Assembly: GCA_019843655.1 (NCBI GenBank)
Contig: JACDQD010000011.1
Span: 14,922,604-14,986,603, forward strand
DNA length: 64,000 nt
Direction of reading: 5' to 3'
From: Lethocerus indicus
Taxonomy: Eukaryota; Arthropoda; Insecta; Hemiptera; Belostomatidae
Under the pieces are notes generated by a model, which was not told where the DNA came from, made no database searches, and saw nothing but the letters and a program-made list of their open reading frames with translations. Position numbers and translations under genes: made by a program. The stretch's first letter is position 1. Every line of letters begins with the position of its first letter. Positions 1 to 11,520 of the stretch are shown piece by piece.

Positions 1-2470
1 GCGGCCAGCTTACTCAATGTAATCCCCCTAACGCCTATATATAGGCGGCGTTTCTCCTTTAAGAATCTATAATTCATTTTCCTCCTTTCATCAGAACGTG
101 TCATCTTTTATTATCCCGGCCCCAGAACCGGGCAGTGGCGGGAGGGCGTCGGAGGGCGGTGTCTTCATATCGCAAATGGAACAGTCGTGTTTAGCCGGAT
201 GGTCGGGCCTCCCCCAGGCCTCGCTCCTTTTCCAAGCCGGCTTTTTACGCTGGGAGGAATAAAGAGAGAGAAAAAAACTTGTCCGGAATAGGAAAACTGT
301 ATATATACTTATATAGAGCCGAGAGAGGCCCTCGAGGGTTGGTTTATTCGGGGAGAGAGCGGGCACACACGCTCACGCGCCTCTCGCACCCTCCTTCGTT
401 TGATAAACAGCTCTGATCTCTCTCGCGCTGTTCTTTCTTCCGAAATTAATGCCGCTCTCCACCCGGTCTAAAAGTCAGATATATTAACAATAATATTGAT
501 ATACTGCTCCTCACGTTTCTCACAGTCCTCTCGCTTTCGGTGTCCTTATTGGGGGGGAATTAGGATGTATGGCGGTTTCCCCCAGTACCGAATAACCATT
601 AATTATACCGTCTTTACTTTTTATTTAAAAAACAGGAACGGTAGAAAGTTTGCCTTTGTTTGATACCCGACGTCGGGAATAAATAAAAGTTTAGGCTTTT
701 CTCCCGTAAAATTCGAGACTAGGATTTCGGTAAGGAGGGAGGGAGGACTTGCAAATGTTTTGCCGGTACTGCGGACGTGACCGTACTGGTAACGCCCCCC
801 CTCCAAAGACTATCATCCGGTTACCTGGAGCTGTCCGCAGTCGTGTACATTCTGACTTAAACAAGCTGCTAGTCTTCGTTACTATTTCTTTCCATTCATG
901 AAACCATTTTAGTGACTAATTGCGGGCGTTGTTTCCATTTCCATAGTCTCCATCCTATCGTTTCGATGTTCTATCTACTCTTTCATGTGTTGTACGACCA
1001 TACCAATAAACGTTCATGTGTCCACAAACTTCGGCGTGTTGAAAATTTTAGATTTATTATTGAGGATTTGTTTGGAAAATTTAAACAGGGTAATAATATG
1101 AAGTGTACTCTGGCGTTTGCATTTCCCCCGTGCACACAAATCGATATTAAACAAACCTCCGGCCTCGAAGCATTGCGTTAACTCAATAAAAAGTGGATAT
1201 TTTCACGGGAGACGTATCACGTCAGCCACACGTGTTCGCATTTCCATTTTTTTCTTTCCCGCCCCGCCGCGGCTCCCACCGTACGGGGATCCCCGATTGC
1301 TCGGGATTCGGAAAGTTAGTTTCACGCTTCCCCGTTACGAAGCGGGACACCGAGGGGAAAACAAAGGCACCAGAAATTCGTAGTCGTCGGCTTCGGCGGG
1401 CTCGTCTTGATAAGGGGTCATAAAAGGGTCGGCCCAGAGGGTGGAAGAGACAGATTCGGAGGGGGGTGGAACTCATAGGAGGGGGAAAGTCGGCCGGGTC
1501 CTAGCGGGGACACGTAATAAACCAGAAACAGCGAGGGGCGACACGGGGACCCCACATGCGATAAAGAAGTACGACAGCTCTCCCTACGAGAACACTGCCC
1601 GCTCGGGCCCCCATCTATTACACTACTGGAAAAGGCCGACTTCCCGTCATATTACACACCGCTAAACTCAATATACCCTATAGTTTCATGCCATACTTGC
1701 GTATCAATAGTGAAATTTTCCCTCCGAGGGTTTGTATGATTTAAGGTGGAGTAATCCACGGCGGACGAGACCGCCTTGGCAATGCTAGTAGTGATTCAAA
1801 AAAGGAAAATCTTGTATTAGAAATTTTCAATCGAAAGAAAGTATTTTCCATATACTGTAAATGAAAAGGGAATACCAGCCTGGCTATCTCTAACAATACA
1901 TACATTTAACAACGTCAATCGACGTTGGCTTTCAGGACTATATAAGAAACTTTTCACAATTCTTAACACCGATTCTAAAATATATAATATATTTTAATTG
2001 AATTGAATAACGTTTCAAAAATTTTCAAGCAATTTTCAATTCAATCTTTCATTTGTGAATTCAGATGAGATAGTATCCATATTTTATCGTTTTAAAAGAA
2101 CCCTGAAGGTTCCTGTTAACACCCAGGGATAGGTCCTAGAGGATAGGGCGATAAAACGCAGTCGGCTCAAGTGTTCAAGCGACCCGATTCCAAACAATTT
2201 TATTAGTGAGCTCAGCCTGTATACAAAATTAAAAATATCCCTTGTCGAAACGGCCCTTTCAAACCCGCCAAGGGTTTAATTGTTGTTGAGCGCCCCCGAA
2301 AAGGGTGATAAAGACTGTTAAGCGCCCACTTTGGACTTGCAAAGAGTAAAACGTAGCGACCGATCTAATTTTTAAAGCGCCCGTTGGGCGGTCGTTAGCC
2401 GGCGACGACACACACACAAGCAAGGACCCCAGTTTACGACTGATATCCAGCTCGGTTTATCTGCCGAGTT
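1..2470. other. Non-coding, mixed composition, CpG-rich patches
   Basis: No gene is supported. CpG-rich patches lie at about 1-420, 700-830, 1,190-1,660 and 2,270-2,470, between AT-rich stretches. Open frames at 1,117-1,665 occur in several frames on both strands, as expected of stop-poor GC-rich DNA, and none shows a domain. A 16-bp perfect palindrome, CGCCTATATATAGGCG, lies at 32-47. It could be a regulatory or intronic segment. Confidence 0.5.
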
Positions 2471-2823
2471 AAATACCCGCAGATTAGGCTTTACTACGAA
2501 ATGGGCCTCTTAAAAATTCGCGGAACGACTGTTTCGTCCGAATAATAGGTTTATTATCTCCTTATCTTATAACAGAGGACCATTTTGAAGACTATTAAAT
2601 TGGAGTTTTATTTATGCTCGCCGCGGTATTGTACCATTTTAGCTCCAGAGGGCAATTAAAAGTGCAAAAACATGAGAGAAGACATTCTGGAGCATAATGC
2701 TCCCTAATAATGCTGAACTTTAGAATGTTAACAGGTTCTTGGGGATTGGGAATTTTCCCTGATAGTTTCAATCACCAGTCTATCTGAATTACCACCCCGA
2801 AAATCGAGTTTCACCAATATCAT

Positions 2824-2890
2824 ATATCATCAGAAATCAATTATTGGCAATATCTTATAAATTCCACTTTTACAGTCTTGTAAGAAGTGC
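2824..2890 (+). repeat. Diverged direct repeat, copy A
   Basis: This copy matches 3,236-3,300 in the same orientation. Shared blocks are ATCATCAGAAAT, AATATCTTA, and ACTTTTACAGTCT followed by GTAAGAAG. There are substitutions but almost no indels. The copies are about 410 bp apart. Family unknown; it may be an old local duplication. Confidence 0.7.
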
Positions 2891-3235
2891 GACACTCACA
2901 GAGAAGATAAAACTGCGATTAACACTGACGGTGGAACCTAAACTTCCGATTCATATTGCACGGGATATTTAATCCAAACCTATTGCTAAATACTTTGTGT
3001 ACACTACGGAAATATAGGGATAATAAGTTTAAAGAAACTGTGGTGTACTCGGATGAAACGGTCTTACTTACCTTGTCAGTTGAGTACACGACAGATTTTC
3101 GAAACGTATAATTACTATAATAAGTTCGTATACTGCTATCTTTGGACTGTAAAATCAAGTATTCGTGAGACCCTGGTGTCTATCATCAGCATTATAACTA
3201 TAAATAAACTTATAACTATACTGAGCGCCTATTAT

Positions 3236-3300
3236 GTATCATCAGAAATAAATTCCCGGAAATATCTTAAAAATTCTACTTTTACAGTCTAGTAAGAAGA
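3236..3300 (+). repeat. Diverged direct repeat, copy B
   Basis: This is the partner of 2,824-2,890, with the same order of conserved blocks. A partial echo (TATCATCAGCATTATAA) lies just upstream at 3,181-3,197. Confidence 0.7.
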
Positions 3301-4180
3301 GGTACATAGGGTTGAGATAATGTTTGATGTTTACAATTGAATAATTTTATAAAAATATTCCTATTCTACGGTGGTAGATAACCGAAAAACGATTTCTATA
3401 AAACCGAACCCTTACTTATAAAATAGTTTCCATACATAAAATATTCATAAGAAAAAGAGTTTTATCGGAAAGGATGAGGGACGACGACTTGCCTTTATGA
3501 TAAGCCCTTCTAACTTGATTACCTATGTCATCAAATCACTATTCATGAGACTCATGAGATCACGTCTGTTGGACGAAGATCCCCGAAAGGGGTACAGTCT
3601 AAAAAGAAACCAATCCAACGTCCTAGATTCAATGTGAGATAAATCGAAATCATAATATTAAATTTCAATATGTATAACTGTATTTCCTTTAAAAAAATAA
3701 TATAATAATATTACTTTATCAGCCATCCAGCGTTTTACAGTAAGATTTTTCACTAGGTCATTTTGGAATTGACACAGGTATATATAAACCGTCCTAATAC
3801 TACGCCACTTACGCTACATTAAAGATAATATTTAGTAAGTTATAAGTAAGTTGCCGAGCTTTATAACTGTATAATTAGCTAACTTCTTATGTTAAGATGT
3901 TTACACTGCTTGGTGCTTGTGTTTTCAACGTTTTTTGTACCTTTATTATTTAGTAGGAACAACAGTCAGCAATAGTTATTATAGTGAGCAGGCATATTCA
4001 TTGCTTGGCACATAGTGATACTATAAGTTATACATTAATATCCGTAAATGACTGCATAACAACGTAAAAATAGGTAATATGAAAATGAAAGACTACCAAT
4101 TGCCGACATCAGATGATTTATGGCTGAAAGGCGCTAAGAATGCAATACAATCAAACGAGTTTATTTTAACTTCAGAAAGT

Positions 4181-5440
4181 CGGTGACTCCTTAATGGCCC
4201 GAAGTGGGGAAACTAGGGCACTTATTCACATAGGGAGAACTGCTGTTCATATTCATAAACGTCGTTATAAGGCCGGGGGAACGCGGTCTGTCGGGGTTGG
4301 GTTTAAGGGCTATCGAGATAATAAAAAGTTATAAGGAGGACATCGGAAGAGCCCTTCCTGGAAGTATCGGATCCTCGGACAAGGAGGGGCCAATAAAGCG
4401 TCGTAAGTCCTCGTCCGAGGCAATCTCTTACGGGGAGCCCCTCTCGTGAATACGAGCCTGCGGAAATATTTTCATTAACCCTAATCCCCCGTCCTCCCTT
4501 GTTCCAATCCACTCATCTTTGTTTGTTCCCGGCCCCCGTTCTCCCCTTATAAAGACCCCACTCACAACACTAGAGTCAAATGCAGGTTTTCCCAGTAGAC
4601 AATCAGTAGCCTTTGTCTTTACAACAAGACCTGCACTACAAACAACAGCTGGTGGAACCTTGTTAGTAACTAATTTAATGTATTTATCTGGGTGTCCGCG
4701 ACGCCTTCAAATATCTTATCTTGGGGCCCTACTGAGAAAAAACAGAATATAACCAGATGAGTGTCCCTATATTAACATACATTTTATCAGAAATGTCGAA
4801 ACTGAAGTAGGACCAAAACTAAAATTATTTTGTTTACGCAATAACCCCCCAAAAAATACTTCTTTTATATATTTAAAGAGCTAAGTCAATAATACATGAG
4901 TACAACAGCAGAGAATCGGACTTCTTTCGGTCGGTCTATCCCGGCTACCTCCTTGGAGTTCGTCTCATCCCTTCGCCGCGAGGCAATCCTCCCTGAATAG
5001 GGCGCACGTGGCCTTCCCGGGGGCTCTCTCATGTAAATGTTCTCACTTATACCGGGAGGGGGGGCACTATGTAGGTCAGAGCCGGCCATTTCCGTACCTG
5101 AAGAATAAAATATGGTCACGCGTACGCCACGCACCTTCCATACGAGATTGGTGCCCCCTCGGCGCCCCCGACAATCTTGCGGTAAAAAGGTTTCCCGTCC
5201 AGACCGCATCAACTTAGCCCGCGAGCCCTAAAAGTGCTTGTGGAAAGGCGAGATGGTATGCAGGCTCTGTTATATGATAGTATCTTTCCCTGATACTGAC
5301 AAACTTCGGCCACCCCCGAATCGAGTGTAAACTGCAAACATGTCGCAACTAATTGACCAAGGATGGACGGATATAATAAAGTATTTCGTTTAAACTTTCC
5401 ATATTCAAACTTTCCATACTTCAAACTTTCGTTCGATTAA
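4181..5440. other. CpG-rich block, no gene recognised
   Basis: The block has two GC-rich parts (4,190-4,560 and 4,900-5,240) with overlapping frames on both strands, the longest 108 codons on the minus strand at 4,886-5,212. No domain, codon periodicity or splice-bounded exon was recognised. It is more like a CpG-rich regulatory block than coding sequence. Confidence 0.4.
5392..5435 (+). repeat. Short tandem repeat, three AAACTTTC units
   Basis: Three imperfect units of about 15 bp are present: AAACTTTCCATATTC, AAACTTTCCATACTTC and AAACTTTCGTTCG. A near-palindromic AATTTGAATTAATT-like segment follows directly. Confidence 0.7.
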
Positions 5441-8253
5441 TTTGAATTAATTGCGAGGGCCAATCAACATCATTCCATAGATTTTTTGTTACATTCCTAA
5501 ATATTCCCGAACAAATGAAACTTCGATATTTGGAAGACAGCTAGACAGTGGTTCACGAGAAATAGAAATTACTTTGTTTTTTAAAACTTTTACAGAGATA
5601 ACCGCATACAAATAATGTGGATAGGATGCTAGGATTATTCCAAATTTTTACAAAATACTATGATCAATCTCAATGGTTCAACTTGTTCAAAGCAGTTTTG
5701 ATAGATGTTATTATCGCGTCAAGAGTGCAATCCCGTTTAAGAGAGCGAGGAAATATGATACGTCATTATTTGTACATGGCCTACTTTACACATTATTAGG
5801 CTTTCTCACTGAATAACAGAATGATTGAAAAAGATACTTTTGCGGGTAATTCGGAGTTGAATAATTACGGTCATTTTTCACAAGGAAGTGCCGCAGGGCA
5901 ATTTTCCAGGCCCACCCAGGATAAGGAAGTTTCCTCGGTAAATATGATTGGATAAATATTTATAGCCGATGTAAGTTTTTCCAGGCGGTCGTAGGATGTG
6001 ACTGCGTTTAGTAGCAGAGGGCCGGGGCCCTCGTATATCAGGGCCACTTTAACGATGAACTTCCATTTGGAGATGAAATCTGGGCGACGTTGTCGTCCGC
6101 TTCTACCCTAGGACTACCGCATATTTCTCTCCCTAGGTCTGATTAGACTGAATTTTAGTCTCTCCAAGTTATTCCCTAACTTTTAGTCCTAGCGCTAGTG
6201 AAATCCAAACCCCAATAAATAAGATCGTGTGCCTATTTCAGATTTCCTTGAGTTTGAATAAATTGAAATGTTCATGAGGAATACTTATGAATCATATAAG
6301 TTATTGAAACCAACATATCCTAAGATTTGTATACATATACAGGTACCGAAATTTAGATTGTTAATTCCAGAGATTCTAACCAGCCTATTCATCATATTGA
6401 TCTTATGCATGTATTGAAACGATTACGACCGAAGCGCTCTATCACAATTATTTAATCCTTCTTAAAAATATTGGTGTTTTAAATAACTAATCAAAGAGAT
6501 ACAACCAGGAAAATTACCTATTATTAAAACTAAGTGTTTCCATTATATCCTGCCATGCTGACACAAAATTCGTTCAAAAATGTCAATAAATAATTTATAG
6601 GATTCTTAGTCAAAGAAATATTAATATTTTCAAATGTCAACTAGAAAATAGTAATGAAGGTATGAAATTTTAACTCACGTCATGCTCCGCGTGGTCATTC
6701 CTGCAAATCCCCCTCACAGCCTGCAACAAATAGAAAATCTTGTTAGAAATAGGTTCAATAGTAATAAAGAATAAAGTGGGGAGACTTTTATAATTTTTAG
6801 TTATCTTAATATTGAATACACTCAATCTGTTTGTATCACAGTTCAGCCTTCCTTCTGATATGTGCGTATTATAGTCACAAATATTTACCCTGTTGTTAGT
6901 GTTCGTAAAAATTTGTCTCCCCTATAATTATAAGGAATTCAATATTAACTCAAATCATATCGTAGGGCTACGTCGAAATAACAATCAGAAACGAGCACGA
7001 ATTATGATATCCCCCAACTGTTAGTCATACCAGTCTGTTTATTAAAATTTATTATTAAAATTAATACGAAGAATAAGGTATTTATCCAGAGCTGCTTGGA
7101 AAGAGAATTGCACAATACTGACACCTCTATCTCGCAATCAACGACTGTTACAGCACTGCCAAAACATGTCGATGTCATAGTGAATAAGATAAATTATTTG
7201 GGCATATTTATGATTCAGCAATTCGATGTTGAGATTTCATCTTTCAATAATGCCGGACGTAATAATTACACGTGTATGTCCCTTGCAATAAGCATTTTCG
7301 GCTTTTATAGACAGCGCCCGGTCTATCGGTTCTGAGTTACAAAACGTGCGCGATAACGGAGGTGAATCGCTTTGAGAAATGTGAGAGCGAAGCGGGAGCT
7401 TAGTAGGTTCGATATTAGCATAATCCTTCACATCGTTGCTGGACAATAATCTTCGGAACATCAGACACTCAGCGTCCAAGCACGATTAATCAAAGAACGG
7501 CCGATCGCACGACAGACAACGGCAATACGATATTATTCATAACTAATGGTCTTATAAGCAATAAGGCACGTCGCGAACATTTTTCATTCGAAAACATTTT
7601 CCAATTCAAATCAAAGTTTTGCGCGTTTTGCGAACGAGGCCAAATATGACATTAAAAATAAATACGTACAATTAAAATAAGTGCCAATTAAATGAAAATC
7701 TAACTGGGAAATCGTCTGGAAACATTAATAAGAACGGGATAACAATTCTTATTTCGAAATGAAGGTTTTCAGAATGATACAATACCACTCGACCAGTAAT
7801 GTCAATGCGAAATTCTTTCATAAAATATGACATTTTAGTATGGAATGTTTTGCGAAGTAGCGAGTCGGCATTCGCTTAAAAATATTTCATTATTGCGTTT
7901 CTCCATATCGCGAGAAAACAATTTCAGACCGGGAGAGAAAACGAAAACACAATACCGCAGTCCTGTCGGCCATCAAGAACTATGTACCTACACGGATGGA
8001 ATTTTAATTGCTTAATTTCTCCAACCGGGCATAGTTTTTAAACCGCAGACGGGCCCCCCGAGTGCTGGCATTTTTCGGCGGTGATATCAAGGCGTGTGTA
8101 TTCGAATAGGGAAATAATTCGAGCCCCACCTCTTGCGATTTAAGGCCTGGAGTTTACAACACTCTAACAAACGCAGACGGAAACGTGATGACAGATATTG
8201 TACATGTCCGGATGGAAAGGAGGATGATAAATTTTGCAACACGGTACCTAACA

Positions 8254-8254
<1 letters not shown>
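5441..8254. other. AT-rich non-coding stretch
   Basis: I see no gene, repeat family or RNA. Small GC-richer patches occur near 5,880-6,120 and 7,900-8,130, but no open frame there exceeds about 60 codons. Confidence 0.45.

Positions 8255-8312
<58 letters not shown>
8255..8312. repeat. (TA)29 microsatellite
   Basis: An uninterrupted TA dinucleotide run. Open frames across it translate to Tyr-Ile repeats and are artefacts. Confidence 0.98.
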
Positions 8313-8313
<1 letters not shown>

Positions 8314-9040
8314 GGTAATTTTTATACCTTGATACCCATTGATACGAACATTATAAAAGTCATAGATAATCAATAGTACACATACAAACCGACTATTAAA
8401 CGCATTGTTACCGCTGGGTATTTATTGATAGTTCTTTACAATAAGAGTTATTCCTTCAATACTAGCGTATTTCATACTAACTGTCGAAAGTATCGAATAT
8501 CGTCCTCTACCTCAACTAGTTTCTCAGGTCCTGTGATAGAGCGGTTTCACCTTCTCGTCACTGTCAGAGCCTTATCCGTCAGAGGTAATTAAATACATCG
8601 GTTTCTGATAATCATCCTGTCAAAGCTAACTCAGTAACCGAAACCAGTTTAGTATTGATCCAAATAAGGGAGTATGGCGTATTGTTAGATAATTGCAAGA
8701 GTGATGATTTAATTCTCAACATTCTTTACTAGAATAATGAAATCGGGATTATTTAAACATTTTTTTACGAGGAAAAAGAAACCGAATTCAAATTGGAATA
8801 ACGGAGAATAATTATAGAATTGGACTTTTGTTCTAAGGAAAAAGTCCTCGGGTAACCATTTTATACCCAAAATTGTATTAAATATTACGAAAGCACAAGG
8901 GGTGGGTGAAGACTTACATTCATTCCTTTCAACTCGAGAATGCCGTGTTTAAAAGTTTGATTGGTTTACAAACAGACAGAGTTGGTTCAAAGGAACGACA
9001 AGGAACGTTTCTGTAACTTCTGTCGGCTCTTTATTTTGAA
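8313..9040. other. AT-rich non-coding stretch
   Basis: I see no gene, repeat or RNA in it. Confidence 0.45.
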
Positions 9041-9146
9041 AGGTCTCTCTCGCTCTGCCTCCCTCCACCTTCCTCTTCTCAAACTATCTCCCCCCTCTCT
9101 CACTCTTTCTCAATCTCTCTGACGCCCCCCTCCTATCTTTCTATCT
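9041..9146. repeat. Pyrimidine-rich (CT) low-complexity tract
   Basis: Imperfect CTCT/CCCTC/TTCTC runs on the plus strand. About 650 bp on lies a purine-rich tract (9,790-9,885), so the two could pair as an imperfect foldback, but the match is only compositional. Confidence 0.8.
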
Positions 9147-9789
9147 ATTTTTGAGGTTTAACTAAGGAGTTGTGTTTGCAATAGCGGTTTCCCTTGCACC
9201 TTGTAACGAAATGAAGTAACAACGCTGCCCACAAAAGTTTATCTGAAATCGCTTTGGATTTCTTTCAACTCTAATCCGACACTAAAGTTGAAAATAAACG
9301 CAGATAATATTAAGCTGAAAAAAATTAGATTCCTACAAAGATACATATTATGGTTTATATTACTGGCGGATCTAGAGGAAAAGATAGAACACACGGCGAC
9401 TAGACAAAGATACAGATAAAAGAATATCGATATAAGGGTGTGCATACATTCCCTAAGGGTTCTGCAATCTTAGACCTTTCGATCAAAACATAATTAACGT
9501 ACAGGAAGCGAGACGTAAGTAGGTTGCGAATAGGAACATGACAAGTTTAGTTTCCCGTGTTCGGCGAAGCATGCTCGAGTCGAGCGTGTCCCGTTTCGAA
9601 TAATGAAAGGGAAAGAAGGGACAGGGGGAGACAAATTGATAATGCCGCGATACGTCGGAGTCAGCCAACGGAAGAGGCCATTCCGAGAGACATAGTAATT
9701 AAAGCATCGGCGTGTGAAATTAGGTCTGCCTTGACGTTTCGTTCGTCGGGTACAGCCGAGTTGTTGCGCCTGCGGTTCACGCGCGAGTG

Positions 9790-9885
9790 TGTGTGGCTGA
9801 GAAAGAGAGGCAAGCAGTGAGAGAAAGGAAGAGAGTGAGAGAGACAGAAAGGGAGGGAGGAAGGGAGAGAAGAGAGAACAGGAGT
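9790..9885. repeat. Purine-rich GA low-complexity tract
   Basis: Imperfect GAGA, GGGAGGGAGG and GAGAGAA runs on the plus strand. They produce a spurious 160-codon minus-strand frame (9,494-9,976) rich in Ser, Leu and Pro. Confidence 0.85.
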
Positions 9886-11170
9886 GTGCGTAGGATGAAA
9901 CGAGATAAGAGACACAGGTTCCCTTAAGATTGTGTCGTATTAAAAACTCCATTAAAAAATTACATTTGACCAACAAGTGCAGTTTGTTCTTTCCGGGGAC
10001 TACATCGCTTGCTTTATAGACAAATCACCCTAAAACTGAAGAACATTACGTAAAAAATATTGCTGATTTGAATTAAAAAGTTAAAAACTGTGTAGGAATA
10101 CACACTTCTTTAGATTTAGACCTATCCTAATCCAAAAAACAGACATTATACGTGTTTACATTTGATATGTAAACAGAGAACCGATCCCGAAATACAAATC
10201 TGGAACAGACACAGTTTACATTTAAGTGGTCCTATTTAAAGAAAAGGAACATTGTAACCTCAGGATAGACGTGAGAAAGTAGGCACATGGGCATAAATAA
10301 ATCTTAAGTGATAAAGATAGAAACTCGAGATCAGGGAGTACGTTTGAAATAGGACAACTTTTATTTTGGAAGCCGAATTGAATATGTTAAGAGCACAGAA
10401 ACCGAAACGATTTTCTTCGAATGTTTGTGGTAAATGAATGAAACCAAACTGAATAATTAGACAATCATAACTCAAGGAATATATTCAATATATTAATACA
10501 TTATACATTTATTACACATTTTAAAGAAGCAAATGAGTTCGCTTACCCTAAGAGTTTAGATAAGAATAATATGAAAAAGAAAATAATTTCAATTGCTATA
10601 CTACAAGAAAAACCCAACAGAGCCCCACAATAAATTCTTAATTGCCGACAGCCCATCGTCGCGAGAGACAAAAGCAGAGCCGAACCGCGGCCGAGATGGT
10701 GCATTAGGCATTCCATTTTGACGGGAGAATAGCTGTCATCTTTTAATAAACACCACCCGAGGAGCCTTTCCTCCAAAAATAATCTTTCTCCGTCCTGCAG
10801 CTAAAAGACTCGTCTGAATTATTAGCGGAGTTATTAATAAATCTCTTAATTAGGCGAAACAATAGATCAATTCGACCGATGCCGAGGTAATTGTTCTATG
10901 TCTGGCCGGATCGCCGATTGAAGAATGGGTTCATTCTGATCGTTTAACGATACGAATTTAAGTAAGTACGAAAGTCTGTCTAAAAAATACCTCTAAACTG
11001 TCACATATTTATTTTTAAGGTCCTACACATAATGAGCCCATAAATAAATAATTAATACGGTGAATATATTTTATTTATAATTAACGAAATGACCCTGGAG
11101 TGTTGATGATTTGAAACCAAACACGAGAAGATAGATAGTTAATCACAGGAGATGATATTGCAGCACCTGT
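9886..11170. other. AT-rich non-coding stretch with one mixed block
   Basis: The sub-block 10,620-10,960 is less AT-rich and holds several TAAT-type homeodomain-like cores (TTATTAGC, TTAATTAGG, GGTAATTG). No coding potential was recognised. A regulatory role is only inference from composition. Confidence 0.35.
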
Positions 11171-11520
11171 AAGCTCGTTGCTGTTCACATTACAAATCCT
11201 ATAAGAGACCCCAGGGGCAGCCTTTGGGCCGCCGAGAGGGCCATCGGATATACTTTTATTGCATTCCTATTGCAGTCTCTTAGCCCCCGCTTCGTTTTTT
11301 TTTCTCCCTCAAAGAAATATCCTTGACGATCCCGGTCTGGCGAACTGGAAGATAAGAGGACAGTCCGATGTCGAATGGGAGGCGTCGACGGTCACGACTC
11401 TCCGAGAGCAATTAGAGGGGCCCGGAGGGTATTGTGAAAAGGCAAACACTCCATCGTCCGTGGCGGTCCATTCCCATACCCGCTTCGAGTTGAGTTGTCC
11501 GTCGGAATGAATTAATCCAC
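11171..11520. other. GC-rich block
   Basis: The block is bounded by AT-rich DNA. It contains an 83-codon open frame (11,259-11,510, plus) with no recognised domain, and other frames are also largely open. Most likely non-coding. Confidence 0.4.

Larger units (their letters stand above)
2471..4180. other. AT-rich non-coding stretch
   Basis: Apart from the direct repeat at 2,824/3,236, I see no gene, RNA or mobile-element hallmark. Short open frames of 79 codons near 2,919-3,292 overlap on opposite strands and contain no recognisable motif. Confidence 0.5.

Noticed and set aside
621..806. Minus-strand frame containing TGEKP, the zinc-finger linker
   Set aside because: No Cys2His2 pattern on either side. 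Chance match in a 61-codon frame.
8133..8376. Frames across the TA microsatellite
   Set aside because: Tyr-Ile repeat translation of (TA)n.
9494..9976. 160-codon minus-strand open frame
   Set aside because: Its Ser/Leu/Pro-rich part is the translation of the GA tract. No domain.
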